Source: Chara braunii (taxonomy: Eukaryota; Streptophyta; Charophyceae; Charales; Characeae). From it: a stretch of DNA of 64,000 bases. Shown here piece by piece: positions 11,481 through 24,033 of this stretch. The stretch lies in the NCBI GenBank assembly GCA_003427395.1, contig BFEA01000005.1, forward strand, positions 2,503,417-2,567,416, written 5' to 3'. Positions within the stretch are counted from its first letter, which is position 1. The number at the start of each line of letters is the position of its first letter. The notes beneath the pieces were generated by a model. It worked only from the letters and a program-made list of their open reading frames with translations. It was not told the DNA's origin and ran no database searches. The position numbers and the translations under genes are program-made.

Positions 11481-13303
11481 TGTCGGCGCGAATACCCTGA
11501 CAAGGGTATCCACCCTTATTTTTGCAAGTGACCGGAAGTACCGGTAGAGGTCCAAAGTGTACTGCGCGAGACGCGCCTAGGTCTGTTTGGTTACATAGGT
11601 AAGTTGCGTGATTAGAGTAGAGCGGATGTGGGCGCACGAGATTAAGGCGCGCGTGTGATCTTTCTACTTTTGATTATGCACCCAACATAGTTGGCCGGCC
11701 TGACTTTGGTTACTAGGAGTAAGAGGTGCCCTTGGTAGGGATAGGTGACCGTTGGTAGTCTAACGTGCGAAGTAGGGTGCAAGGCGGCCATGACGCAAAG
11801 AGGGCAAGCCGGTGTAGGAGCCCAGCGGTAGCATGTCTAATGGCAGGTAGGAATGAGGGCTGGGGCTGCGTCCCAGGCCTGGGGGCTGCGCCGCACTTGT
11901 TCATATGGAATACCGCGCAGACCAATGCCAGGCTTGGGCTCAGCCCTATAGGTTACAGTGCCGAACTGTTACAGCAGAGCTACGGGGATCGAGGCCAGCC
12001 GCCAGTGGAGCGGAGCAGCGGAGCAGCGGAGCAGCGTGAAGGAGGCTGAGGGGTTGAGGGTCCCGCAGGACTATCCCCCTTGGTTTTTGCAGGGGGGGAG
12101 TTCCGACCTCAGGCCTGATTTTTTTTGTTTTTTTTTGCTTTTTCTGTTTTTTTTATTACTTTCGCCTTCCTTACTTTTGCAGTATCGAGCGTGGACCTGT
12201 AGCTTATGTCATAGGCCGCGGTTACTGTAAATTGCTTAAAAGTCAGGGTCGCAGTCGCAACGCCCCTCAAGGGCCAAGGCCGTTTAGCCGCCATGATGGC
12301 GAAAGGCCGGGGGCAGCCTCTAAAAGTGGGTTGATGAAAGCTGTCTGGACTTCATGGCAGGGCTAAGGCTTGAGAGTTGACTGTTGGAATCCGCCTGTGT
12401 GGAGGACAGCTGTGACCAATCCCTGTCCCCTCGAGTCTAGCCGAAAGTACCATGGGGGACTGGGTACACGGGGGCCAGTGGTGAGGTAGACCACCGAACG
12501 GTGAGGCAGATCACCGAGCCGCAGGAGTATAAGTAAGGGGGCAGTCAATCACTCGCCCCTGCGAAAGCCATGCGGGAACGTTGTGGCAGCGACCGGCGCA
12601 GTGAGCCAAGGCGGGGCCAGCGGTAGGCGCTGGGTTAGCGACCACGAGAGTTGAGTGTTGGGCAGCAAGGTGATGGGCGGCAACCACAGACGCAAGGAAA
12701 AAGGGAGCGAACCCGGTCACGGTACAGGACCGGACCTAATCGAGATGGGCAAGTAGTGACAGGGGCAGAGGCTGTAGAACGGAGTGAAGTGCTAAGGAGA
12801 GGAACGAACCCGGGCTGGAAAGGGCGCCGGGTGCATGGGGGGGGGGAATACGGGCTATGGCCGACATCGGAGAGAGTACAGGAGGGTGAACGCCGCCCGA
12901 TTCTTGATGAAAACGGGCGGGGAGTGAGCCGATTATGAGGTTTTCTTGTAGGGCGAATCAGATGGGGGTGTTAGATTTAGAAGAGGATTAGTAGATAGAG
13001 AGATTGGTAGAAAAGTCAGTGCGCGGGGCTATGGTGAAGGAGGAAGGTGAGATCGTCAATCCCGTCCGTTTTCTGTAGGAGACGGAGCGTGGGAAGGTCT
13101 GTTTCGGGGGTTCTAAGTAGCTGCGAGTTAGACAGTGGAGTCGGATTGGTAAGAAAGTTAGTAGGGTGGGAGCGATAGAGAGGAGTGGCTGCGCGCAAGA
13201 GTGGGTAGTGAGGTGCGGATGCACCTAGCCATAGTTAGTGGGGAGGTTCAGTCCGATTTTGCTTTTCGTATCAAGAGAGGGGTGCGCGGGCCGGCCGCGC
13301 TGT

Positions 13304-13326
13304 GCACACACACACACACACACACA
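13304..13326. repeat. (CA)n microsatellite
   Basis: A short CA run in LTR 2, in GA-rich surroundings. Confidence 0.9.
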
Positions 13327-15949
13327 GAGGAAGAGAGTTGAAGGTGGGGTTTGAGAGGGAGGTGAAACGGATGGTAATGGTAGCTGGAGTGATCGACTAA
13401 GGGGATTGGAGTTAGTGAAGGGGGAGCGAGCGAGGAAAGAGTCGGGAGCTATGGAAAAGTAGGGAAGGGATTGTCAACGAGCGTGTGTCTGGACCGAGTT
13501 CGACGGACAACGATACTATACTAAGGTGGTGAGAAGCTGCGGACGTGATGGCACATTTAGAATTTTGATTCGAGCAGCGGGCTTTAGCGGTATGATCTGC
13601 AGAGGCTGAGTGGAGGAGAAGACGTTATGAGGAAGGGGGATGCATCTACCCATGTTTCGGGGGATGATTCATTCCGTGTTGTTCGTCCTATCTACGGGAC
13701 TTGCGTGGGGCAGTTGCGGGGTCGAGTGCTTACCTGTTGACCGGTGGGGTTGCCCATTCCATCGAATGAAGTAGCTGGGGCAGGACGCGTAGAGAGAGGG
13801 GTGGCTTACCTCGTAGCGGGGTCGAAGTAACAGTAGCGAACACCCCCATGTTGGACGGCAGAGTCATCTGGTTACGCCCTGCTGTGGGGGTGGAGCCAGG
13901 AGCACTGGCTCGACGGGGAGGAGGAGCTGACAGTGCACTATGCGCGTGCTCTGGTGAACTATTCAATTGGTATTTGCTAAATCCCACTGACCGAGGTAGT
14001 ACGGTGTAAGCAGCGAGATAGGAGAGCATGTCGGGGGTGCTGTGTGAAGGGAGAGGAGCAAAGTGTGCACTTACCGGGCTACAGTTCAGCAGGGGACCCA
14101 TGTGCAGTTTCCTACTGGCAGCCGTGTTGATTGACCACTGTTATTACAACCTGCACTCATAACCGGGCCTTGTGTAAGTGATAACCATCTGGCATCGTAG
14201 TCACTATAGCGAGCCGTCGTCACCTTGAGCCTCAGGACGATGCGGCAGCCACCGCCATGACCGTTGCTGATAGTCGAAGGCCGCACGAAAAGGAGAGGCA
14301 GATTGAAGGTTGAGGTGCGAGGCCAACCGAGAGGGGTGGGAGGCTTGACTAGTAGTCAGAGGTAGCGAGGAATGGGCCATGGGAGTCAAAGGCTCGCCGG
14401 CCGGCTGACATGTTACACAGCCGTTGAAGGGGGAGGCTACAGGTGGACTGCGGGCTGGAGGCTGTCTATGGGCAGGCATGCTGCCAGCCTAGTTAGCAGG
14501 GGAGTAACAGGTTGAACAATTGTCCACGGTACCCTCCCCCCCGGGGTATCGGTCAAAGCAGCGGAGGTACGACTGTGAGGATGAAGGCCTTAGTGGTGGT
14601 CGGCGTGTGGTCTAGCGTAGGTGGCCGAGCCGGCAACAGGAGGAGGCCGCACGACATGGGGACCTGTTTGTTGGTCGGGGCACTGTTCATTCGAGTCACA
14701 CTGTAGCAGTGAGCCGCGGGTTAAGAGCTCAGTAGGTAACTGCGGGTGACTGTGTACAGTCGAGGCTGGCTGTCGCAAACAATTGTTGCATTAGTGACTG
14801 TCGACCATACTACGGGTTGTTGTTGGATGCGGGCAGACTGTGGCCTTGGTGCTGGCCACCGCTGTGTTGCGGCTGCTATTGACTAAGCCCTGAGTACCGA
14901 TGTACGTTGTGGCGTACTGCTGTACACAACTGCAGGTAGACTGCTGGGCATTATGGTGGCATACTACGGGTGACTGGTGGGGCAGACTGGTATTACGTGA
15001 TGTGGCGAACGACTGTTGCTCTTAAGGATTGTACATAGGCTATCGATATGGGTTGCTGTTGGTTGTTACCTTGCTGCTGGTCGTCGCTATGTACCACTGC
15101 TACGAGTGAGGGCTATGGGCGGCCTACTGCTACGGCTGGTTACAACTACTGCTAACTGCAGCATCCAGGCACGGACTGTTGCCACGGGCTAGGAATGTTG
15201 TCGCTGGGATCGCCGGCTGACGCTGCTGGTGACTGTTGAAGGTTGCTGCCATTGCTGCTGGCCTCCATTGAGTACTACTGTTGTTGCACGTAAGGACTAA
15301 TACAGGGTGTTGAGCGGCTGCAGTTGGGCCCAGAGGAGTAGTTGGGCTTAGGGAGGGAGCTTGGTGCTACGGGCAGGGGAGAGTTCGTCAGGAGGGGCTA
15401 CTACGGCAGTCTGAGTTCATTGGACCAAGTTGTCAGTTGGCTGCCATTGCGGGGCCCTCAGGCGATTGAAGGCAACAAGGCCCTCTCACGCGAGTCTGAG
15501 CGCACCCTTCTTGGATCTGAGAGTCTCTAAACCTTCTCTTTCTGCCCTTCTTACTCCAAGTCTAGTCTATTGGTTACGAGGGGAAGGCGGCAGGCGGGGT
15601 TGCAACCCGTAGGACCACATCAAGGCTCTGTGGGGAGTCCTCTCACTGATTGCGGGAGCCCTGCCGGAACCTAGGCAAGGTTCTGGAGGCAAGGAACCAC
15701 CAGGTATATCCCTTTCCACCTGTATAACCCACAACACCCATGTTTGCATATCCCCCTATAGTTTGATTAACGTATGCGTGCTTAACCCTATGGTTTTCAT
15801 TTCCTATTCAGGACTTAACCAGACAAAGTAAAAGAACACATGTATAAAGCCAAGTTTCGACTTCTTTGATTGATGAAAAACAGATTGTGGGATTGCATCT
15901 GGGGGAAGGGTGGGAGAAAGACCGTATTGCATGAAGTTTGACCGGGTCA

Positions 15950-16690
15950 ACCAAGGGCTGGGCCAGTTCCATAAGTTTGGGAAGGCCCAGTGGTATGTTT
16001 CTTTTGTATTGCGTTGAGAACCAGACAGGTCCCATAAGTTTGGGTGGTCTGGCTGCTTTTACTTGTGAGGGCTGAATGTGATTGTTTTTTTAGGTGCCAG
16101 TCAAATCCATAAGTTTGGGAAGTCTGGCGGCCTTGTTTACTTGGGGTTTTGACAGTTTCTTTGGTTTTTGAACGAGGAGGTGAACATGTCCCATAAGTTT
16201 GGGTGGTCCTGCCTCTTCCTGTTTTGGTCTGAGAGAAATAAACCAGGCTGAGGACCAAGACATGTTCCATAAGTTTGGGTGGTCTTGGTCCCACACCTCG
16301 CACATCCTGGAACCGGAAGGCTATAACTTTGATATACTTTACTAATATACTATCTATGAACAGGCTAATCAGGCAGGGTTCCATAAGTTTGGTGGCCTGA
16401 CTATAGCTTATCACCAACCGAAGAGAGTACTTACCTAAGAATAAACTTGTGGTATGAAGGGGCAGGCTGAGTCTTGAGCTGAAGATGATCGACTCAGCTA
16501 TATGCTACCTCAAAAAGACTAAGTACATGCAATTATATAAACTCTGGATACTTAAACAGTTGAGGGAGACTAAGATGGCCTAGTCACATGCCCAAAGAAG
16601 AGAAAAGTTGTTGTACCCTGTGTTTGTGTATACTTCTTGGCTGGGCTAGACATGTTCCAAAAGTTTGGGTGGTCTAGCCTTATGCCCTAG
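15950..16690 (+). repeat. Array of seven hairpins with shared loop core (LTR 2)
   Basis: Seven core copies with paired arms: CTGGGCC/GGCCCAG (15958-15964/15984-15990), CCAGAC/GTCTGG (16021-16026/16047-16052), GCCAG/CTGGC (16096-16100/16124-16128), a bulged GAGGAGG/CCTGCCTC (16174-16180/16208-16215), GGACCAAGAC/GTCTTGGTCC (16252-16261/16282-16291, perfect 10 bp), TCAGGC/GCCTGA (16369-16374/16395-16400) and GGCTAGAC/GTCTAGCC (16644-16651/16672-16679, perfect 8 bp). Compared with LTR A, the arm AGAC/GTCT has become AGGC/GCCT at the sixth hairpin, a paired double change. Confidence 0.85.
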
Positions 16691-17239
16691 GTAAGTTGGG
16701 TATAAGGGATAAGTCATTGAAAGGCTACGAACTATTGTTTGCTAATGTAACTTGGGGATGGTGAGAGAGTGCATGTCTGTGGTTTGGCCTGCATGTGACT
16801 GAGTGATGCCACGTCTTAGTCAGAGTTTGGACTTGATAGGTAGCTGTAGTTGCTCGCCACCTGCTGGAGGTTGGGGCTTGCATGGCTGAGGCAAAGGGTA
16901 TGAGCATAGAGATTGGTTGGATTTGATTCCGTGTAGTGTATGGACTGTTGCTTGACTCTTTGATGTGATTGCAGGTATGTTCTGTGGCTTGGATTATTGG
17001 ATTGGACTGCCCTGCGATCTTATACATATGAATGGCTATGAGGAGGCCCACTATGATTGTGAGGTGTGATCGTCACACGTTTATTTCCATATGTGTAGAT
17101 ATGTGTGTATATGCGTATGTATGCGTACCTATGTAGGGTACTTGTGTGGCCAGAAGAGTCTGCGTGCTAAGGACCTAACCCAGGGTTGGAATGAATAGAA
17201 GGGAGGGAATGACCCCTCTATTTATATATACGCTTCTGA

Positions 17240-18914
17240 AGAAATTGTGGTCGGACGTTAGCCCTGAGCCTAGAATACGATGGTCCTCGCCCAGGACGAC
17301 CCAGGTCCGAGGACTAACTCTGAAAAGGCTCACTTCCGATACAAGTCGAAGGTACTTTCCTTGTTGGGATTTATTTTGGTGGAACGATGAAGTTCCGGGC
17401 GGAAGGGTCAGTGTGTCGTTGGTGATGCGCCAGACAACTCACCACCGCTCCAAATCCCTTCCTGCCCTAGGGACCGTCTTACCCTGCACCCTTTGGGACA
17501 CCTCAGGGTGCAGAAGGCGGTAAAGCCCTCAAGCCGGTTTTTGCGTCCGCTAAAGGGTTACCTCCCCTTAGCGCGCACTTCAGCCGACGCCTGAGCATCG
17601 AAAAATGACCCCATGGCTCGGAATAGGCCGTTCGGGTACGGGCACCGCATAATGCGTCGTCATCGCAGTTACTCACGTAGCGCTGCATAGTGAATTGGTA
17701 TGTGTAGACCCACTGTCTGTGCGATGTTATATTAAGTCCGCACGCGCAGCACTCGCCGATTTCCGCACTAAAAAGTTATGGGCCAGGCGGCGGGACCACG
17801 AGCGCGACACGGTCAGTAAACACGGGGTTTTGGTATTGCGGAGCAGCACGTGGGCGAAGGACTAGCCCCAGTCCGCTTATGGGAGCCCGTGTGGGGGCCT
17901 CACTATCCCGGGCATCGGGTAGCCTATGGGTGGGTTACCGGGCTCCCTCCGCGCGTGCGTCGTTAGGGGCCTGCCTACTCTCTCCATTTTAGGAGGCCAC
18001 CGAACTAATGAGAGTCGGAGTGAGTCTTCCTTTTTTTGTTTGAGCTTTTATGGTTGGACGTTATAGTCCGTGGCGGCCGTCAAATTCAAACCCCTTGACG
18101 TTTGACCGCCACGACAGCTTAAAGCTGTCTACTCAACCCCTCTGCAGAGGGTGCAGAAGATGGTGTGGTCTCCAACCGCACACAGCGGTTGTCCGGCGTC
18201 GAGAGATTAACCCTCTAGGCGCTTGTCAGCCGATACTTGAGTGTCGAACGCGACCCTCGGGATTAACAAGGGTCACGCGAGTATGGGTACTGCATAGTAT
18301 GCCATCGTTGCGACCGCTTGCGTACGGTTGCATTACGAGGCGATGTGAGTAGTCCTGCGTCCGTGCGGTTTTATATCAAGTCCCGCGTGCGGCGCCTACT
18401 CGACTTCCTCATTGAAGAGTTATGGGATGGTTACCAAGGGGCTAGGAGCGTTGTCGCGTAGTCCGTGTGTGTCGTTTTGTGTGAATGTGTGTGTGTCGTT
18501 GTTTTCGTCTGTTAGAGTAGTGTGCTTGTAGCGTGTGGGATACGTCCTAGTCGACCGGCGACGAGCCGCGCTTCGGACCTCAGCCCCCCAAGACGTCGGT
18601 TCGCGTGCGGGTCCGATAGAGGCGTAGTACCTCTCGTACCCCTTTTGCTACAGCGAGCGAGAAACGCCCTCGGCTGATCCACCTCTGCGATTGCAGCTGA
18701 TCAGCTTTCGTATTGTGGACTGGTAGCCGTGTCTCGCGTAGGCCCTGTCCTGTCGTAGGGGCTCGCGAGAGGTATGGCTGGCGCACCCGGTCGGAGTGGC
18801 TTACGAAAACTCCATGTACATGTCGCAAAGAAGATGTGTAGTCTGACTCCTGCGTGACGCGGCCGGGAGGGTCCCGCGCAACCTCAGAGTGGTGTCGGGC
18901 CGATGCGCTCGACA
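17240..18914 (+). repeat. Duplicated 3' domain of LTR 2
   Basis: Two diverged versions of the LTR end domain lie in tandem (about 17240-18020 and 18040-18914). Both carry 'GGACGTT', 'AGGGTGCAGAAG', 'TCAGCCGA-AC-TGAG-TCGAA', 'GGGTACxGCATA' and 'GTCCGCxCGxGCGGC' type blocks in the same order. LTRs A and B show one version. Confidence 0.5.
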
Positions 18915-20781
18915 GCGGGCTGGCAGCGAAACCAGTCGGACGCACGGCTTGTCGGACAGAGTATAGGGCGGAAGACTAATAGTGTCGTCTAAGTAGCCAG
19001 TCTCCTCCGAAGTTTCCCTCAGGGCGGCATGAGCTGCCGAGAGGAGCGGTGGGATCTGCCTCTACTGAGCGTTGTGGAAGGGAGGTCACAGAGACCGGAT
19101 GGCGTCGAAGCGGAGGCGGCTTGGCACAGGTAACGAGGGCAGGATGAACCTAGGCGCGAAGTGGCGCCGGATACGTGTAAACCGAGTCGGAGATGGTCGG
19201 GAAGTAGGTAACACGTAGTGGAAAAATAGCCGCTCGCGTGACTCTCGACAGGATTAGGCGAGGGAGAAGTCGAGACAGGGGTTTGGAGGGGAAGCGGACC
19301 AAATGGTGGAGCCGCATTAGTACGAGGAGTGGTGTGGAAGGAGATATAGGGGAAAGGTGCTGCGTGGAGCCATGACGAAAGGGAGAAGGAAGAAGAGGGA
19401 AAAGGGCATAGCTCAATCGTTGGTGAACGAAATTGAGCAGGGGAAGAACCGATCCCGGGGGTTGGCCCCGGGCGAATCGGTTGGTGAAATCGGACCTAGA
19501 AGAAGGTTAGTAGATTATGAGTTAGTATAGAAAAAGTCGTGCGTGGAGCGATGGCGGAAGCAAAGAAAGAGCCAAGTGAAAACGTGTAACTCTCTCGTTT
19601 CCGAGTGGAGTTAGTTGAGGTAAGATACTATTTTGGGGTGTTCTGATAGGGCGAACGCAATAGTATGGTTAGTCTTAGCACTAAGATGTTAGTTTGGCTA
19701 AGGTTAGTATTACAGGCTGCTCCAGAGGAAGAGTTGAATATGGTAATGTATCTTTCCATGTACTTGGGGAAGATTCCCTCTCACGCTGGATAAAGAGTAG
19801 CCGCTAGTGGTCACGCGGTATATAGTCGAAAAGAGAGGGAGGAGGAGTACTCACTTGAAAAATGGGCGGGTTGAGATGCTTGTGCTGATGCGTAACGCCC
19901 GATCCTGTCTGCTTTTAGAAAGATGGCGCATACCCCCATAGTCCAGGAGGGAGTTTTGTCCAGACTGGAGGCTTAAGATAGCGGGGGAAGAAAGTCGATG
20001 CCATCGGTTTTTATAAAAAAGCAGACGAAGTAATGGGTTGAACAGGGGTGTTAGGAGGCGGCAAATAGGATAGCAAACTCGGGTTAAGATTTGGTGAAAT
20101 GAATCAGAGGCTGTGAGGTTGCAGGTTGCCCATAGGGAAGCGAACGAGGTACCTAGTCGTATACTAGGAGGAGGTTCCTTTTCGTTTTCAATAGGTGGAG
20201 TAAGGCAAAAGTCGGGAAGAGCATGAAGCTAGCTGAGAGGTCGAGGGGCTTACCTGTTGGTCGGGACGTTGCTCATCCCATCGATGAAGGTGGCCTCCCG
20301 CTAGCTTTTGCGTGAGGGGACGAATTTGGCAGTACAGGATAAACCGAATTTCGAGCTACGGCGCCAAGTTGCGCCCTGACCTTGCTGATATGCGAGTTCA
20401 CACAATACAGGAGCGCGGGTATGCATGAGCAGACTGTGGGGTAGTGAGCGGCCTACTGGCCGGCATGAGGCCCAGTTTGTCGGGTGGCACTGCAGCAGGC
20501 TAGCCTATCTGCCTGAGGGTCAGGGTGCCACTCACCTCTCCAACTTCGCTGCCACGGGCCAACCAGGAAGGGACGCACTCGCTTGATATTCAATGCGCGA
20601 CTCGTTTTGCGGCACCGAGAAGGCGAGGGGCTTGAGGGCCTACCTGGTTCGGTTGTAGGATTGTCTATTGGCTGGTGTGCTACTCACCGACAAACAGAAG
20701 GAGTGAGGGGCGAACGGGAACGTGGAATACAGTCCTACCTGGTTGCTGGCGTGCGGCTACTGCTATGCGCATGGTGCTCGC
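18915..20781 (+). repeat. LTR B, segment 2
   Basis: Middle part of LTR B, starting with the GCGG duplication. It is recognisable by 'GGATGAACCTxGGCG' (19142) and by 20249-20390, which matches the LTR A block at 2625-2745 (CTTACCT, CATCCCATCGATGAAGG, GGCGCCTCCCGCTAGC-like, CGAGCTACGGCGCC). No gene is seen. Confidence 0.6.
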
Positions 20782-21348
20782 TGTCGCGCGCGGCGGTCCC
20801 ACACCCAGACGCAAAGTAGTTTTTGTGTCGGACCTCACGGTCGTGTCACGCATGAGTCTTTTCGTCACCCTAACGAAACACCACTCCTACCGTGCGCGCG
20901 TGCTTTACCTCTTACGACTCCCTACGATAGATTAGGGATCTCGCGAGGTACAACATACCTCCACCTGCGGGAGCTGTCACCATCCCTTAGGTGGGCGTAT
21001 CCCTGCTGAGCTACTGACCTACGTGCGAAGGCTTTTACATGCAATCGCAGAGGTAGGCCAGCCGAGGGCGTTTTCTCGATCGCCGTAGCATAGGCATACA
21101 CGCGGTAGAACGCCTTAAGACTGACCCGTATATCGTGCCCGAGGTGCTAACTTCCCCGGACCGATTATCTGATCAGGTCGACTTTCTGGACAGTCTTTCA
21201 CGCTTAGCTAACTATGATGATGACTCTATGTCCCTTTTGTTGACCTTGTAAGAAAAGCCAGAGTCAAACCCCTTTGTACTCTCCCATTCTCAAAAGAATC
21301 CTAGACAAAGGACTTCCTAAGCTCCGACCAGTTGATGATCTCATTCAC

Positions 21349-21350
<2 letters not shown>

Positions 21351-21379
<29 letters not shown>
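21351..21379. repeat. (AT)n microsatellite
   Basis: A TA run in LTR 4. Copies A, 2 and B have AT-rich runs at about the matching place (6450, 17095, 33815). Confidence 0.9.
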
Positions 21380-21381
<2 letters not shown>

Positions 21382-22357
21382 TATGTATGTAAGTCAGGGG
21401 AGCTGAATGAGCGGTAGACCTCACTTTCACAATTGTTGTGTCCCGTTGTCCGAATATCCCAGATGATCCCAAATTCAGAAGACAGTTCAAATGTTCAACA
21501 CCTGTGCAGATGCAAGAAATCACATACACGAATACAAATGCAGACACAGAATACGCTACAAGCGTCAACCTTTAACTCATTCATAGCAGGTCGCTCACGC
21601 CCCAAAACCTTGAAAATAGCATTCCTTCATAATCATGACTCCTTTTATCCAGCCCTTCACGTTTTCAAAACACCTCTAAGTGTGATTTGGACACTTTAGG
21701 CATAGATACAGGGGGAAGATATATCCGTTTCCTTCTTAGGTCTTGTCTTAGGTGTGGGTATCAAGCCATATAGAAGTTGAGTTGGAGTTCTACCGACCTG
21801 TTATCCAATGATAACAGAATTGCAGTTCCTTACGGATTTCTTCCGTAGTCCTCTCCAAAAGTGATGAACCTGTAGACACAGCACAGTCCGAAAGAATCTC
21901 AACGTCTTCTCTTTGATGTTGGGATCTAGAAGATCTCTTCTAGACTTGCGACCCAGAGTTCGGTATTCTTTATCAACCCACCGCCTATCTTCTACTATCT
22001 TCTAACAGTTAATCCGCTGCCCGGTCGATCTAAGCGACGAACAAAGTTCATTCCCAGCCCCTTCGTCTCAACGGTTCTACTTAGTTTCCCTTTTTTATTA
22101 GGTCAAATAAAAATCCCATGTCCCTAGTAATCACAAGCAATATCATTCATTTCCATTCAGAGAAGAATCACATGATAAGATTAAATCAGAATCTCAAAGG
22201 GCGATAAGTCTCTCTGGGTCAGAATCTCACTTATCCTTCCTCACTAGAATCAAATATTAGTGAGCTACCAATGGATTGAATCAGTTATATAGAAGTAGAT
22301 ATTCGACAGCAGATCAATCAGGATACACCCAAACCTTTGTTAGTATAAGGATTTGAG

Positions 22358-23556
22358 AATGGGCGGCGACAAGACAGGCTTTTTAGAGTTTTGCTTCTCT
22401 TATCGCTTATTATATAATAGTGTGGTGGTGAGGCAGGCTTCCCGGAGCCTCGCTCCTCTTACCACCTAGTATATACGTTAATATGGCGATAAGGCAGGCT
22501 TCCCGGAGCCTCGCTTTTCTTATCGNNNNNNNNNNNNNNNNNNNNNNNNNNNNNNNNNNNNNNNNNNNNNNNNNNNNNNNNNNNNNNNNNNNNNNNNNNN
22601 NNNNNNNNNNNNNNNNNNNNNNNNNNNNNNNNNNNNNNNNNNNNNNNNNNNNNNNNNNNNNNNNNNNNNNNNNNNNNNNNNNNNNNNNNNNNNNNNNNNN
22701 NNNNNNNNNNNNNNNNNNNNNNNNNNNNNNNNNNNNNNNNNNNNNNNNNNNNNNNNNNNNNNNNNNNNNNNNNNNNNNNNNNNNNNNNNNNNNNNNNNNN
22801 NNNNNNNNNNNNNNNNNNNNNNNNNNNNNNNNNNNNNNNNNNNNNNNNNNNNNNNNNNNNNNNNNNNNNNNNNNNNNNNNNNNNNNNNNNNNNNNNNNNN
22901 NNNNNNNNNNNNNNNNNNNNNNNNNNNNNNNNNNNNNNNNNNNNNNNNNNNNNNNNNNNNNNNNNNNNNNNNNNNNNNNNNNNNNNNNNNNNNNNNNNNN
23001 NNNNNNNNNNNNNNNNNNNNNNNNNNNNNNNNNNNNNNNNNNNNNNNNNNNNNNNNNNNNNNNNNNNNNNNNNNNNNNNNNNNNNNNNNNNNNNNNNNNN
23101 NNNNNNNNNNNNNNNNNNNNNNNNNNNNNNNNNNNNNNNNNNNNNNNNNNNNNNNNNNNNNNNNNNNNNNNNNNNNNNNNNNNNNNNNNNNNNNNNNNNN
23201 NNNNNNNNNNNNNNNNNNNNNNNNNNNNNNNNNNNNNNNNNNNNNNNNNNNNNNNNNNNNNNNNNNNNNNNNNNNNNNNNNNNNNCATCGCCTAGTATAT
23301 AATAGTATGGTGGTAAAGCAGGCTTCCCGGAGTCTCGCTTCTCTTACCAACTAGTATATATGTAAATATGGCGATGAGGCGGGCTTCTTAGAGCCTCGTT
23401 TCTCTCATCGCCTAGTATATATAATAGTATGGTGGTAAGGTAGGCTTCCCGGAGCCTCGCTCCTCTTACCATCTAGTATATATATGTTAATATGGAGATA
23501 AGGCAGGCTTCCCGGAGCCTCGCTTCTCTTATCGCCTAGTATATATTATTATTATG
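22358..23556. repeat. Dimeric ~61-bp hairpin minisatellite
   Basis: Monomers of about 61 bases alternate between two types. Type A has arms GGCGATAAG/CTTATCGCC. Type B has arms GGTGGTAAG/CTTACCACC. Both enclose an inner hairpin AGGCT-TCCCGG-AGCCT and end in CTAGTATATA. One type A unit (23367-23427) has GGCGATGAG/CTCATCGCC, with both arms changed together. The order is A, B, A, gap, A, B, A, B, A, so the higher-order unit is a dimer of about 122 bases. Confidence 0.85.
22526..23285. other. Assembly gap (760 N) inside the hairpin minisatellite
   Basis: The run of N starts and ends inside monomers of the 61-bp repeat, so the true array is longer and unresolved. At the stated size the gap would hold about 12 more monomers. 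Open frames running through the N are meaningless. Confidence 0.99.
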
Positions 23557-24008
23557 ACCCCAGTCCTAACCCTGGACCATCCAGAAGTCTTTAGGACCAT
23601 GTAGGTGGGTCACACGGAACTTGCGCCTCATGTCTTAAATCCGTCCGCCTGATCCTTGGCTGAGTTAGACTGGACTTTTAGGAGTACGTAGGTATAGGCT
23701 AGTCATAGGATAAGGTTGGTTGAAGCAGCTCATCATCTCAAAATCTGATTGTGTCGCCCACAAACTCAACAGTACACTCATGATCCCCATCTCTTTATCT
23801 CATGGCCAGGTGGCGTATAAGCGAGGGACGATTGTCAGAAGTCAATGGTCATTACACCCCAAAGAAACACCCTGTCAGATCACGCTTTTCTTCCTTTTAC
23901 TCCAGCATTACTGCCACCCCTTTCATCTTCGGGTTTAGCCTTGAAGGGTCTCTGACTCGACATACCCTTTTTACTAACACAGTCATAGGTAGTAGCCTAA
24001 AGGTTATA

Positions 24009-24033
24009 GATATAGGGTTTAGGGTTTAGGGTT
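24009..24033. repeat. Interstitial TTTAGGG telomere tract
   Basis: About three units of the plant-type TTTAGGG telomere repeat lie within inverted LTR 4. This supports a plant-lineage genome. The tract is short and internal, so it is not a chromosome end. Confidence 0.85.

Larger units (their letters stand above)
11481..18914 (+). mobile_element. Solo giant LTR, copy 2
   Basis: It starts TGTCGGCGCGAATACCC and ends GCGCTCGACA. It is flanked by GCGG on both sides (11477-11480 and 18915-18918), giving a 7434-bp solo LTR with a 4-bp target duplication, nested in LTR B. The hairpin array lies at 15950-16690. The ~120-bp hairpin block of A and B is missing. The GC-rich 3' domain is present twice in diverged form (about 17240-18020 and 18040-18914). 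No protein-coding gene is supported. Confidence 0.75.

Noticed and set aside
22410-23350. Three long ORFs across 22410-23350
   Set aside because: They consist of the 760-base N gap plus fragments of the 61-bp repeat.
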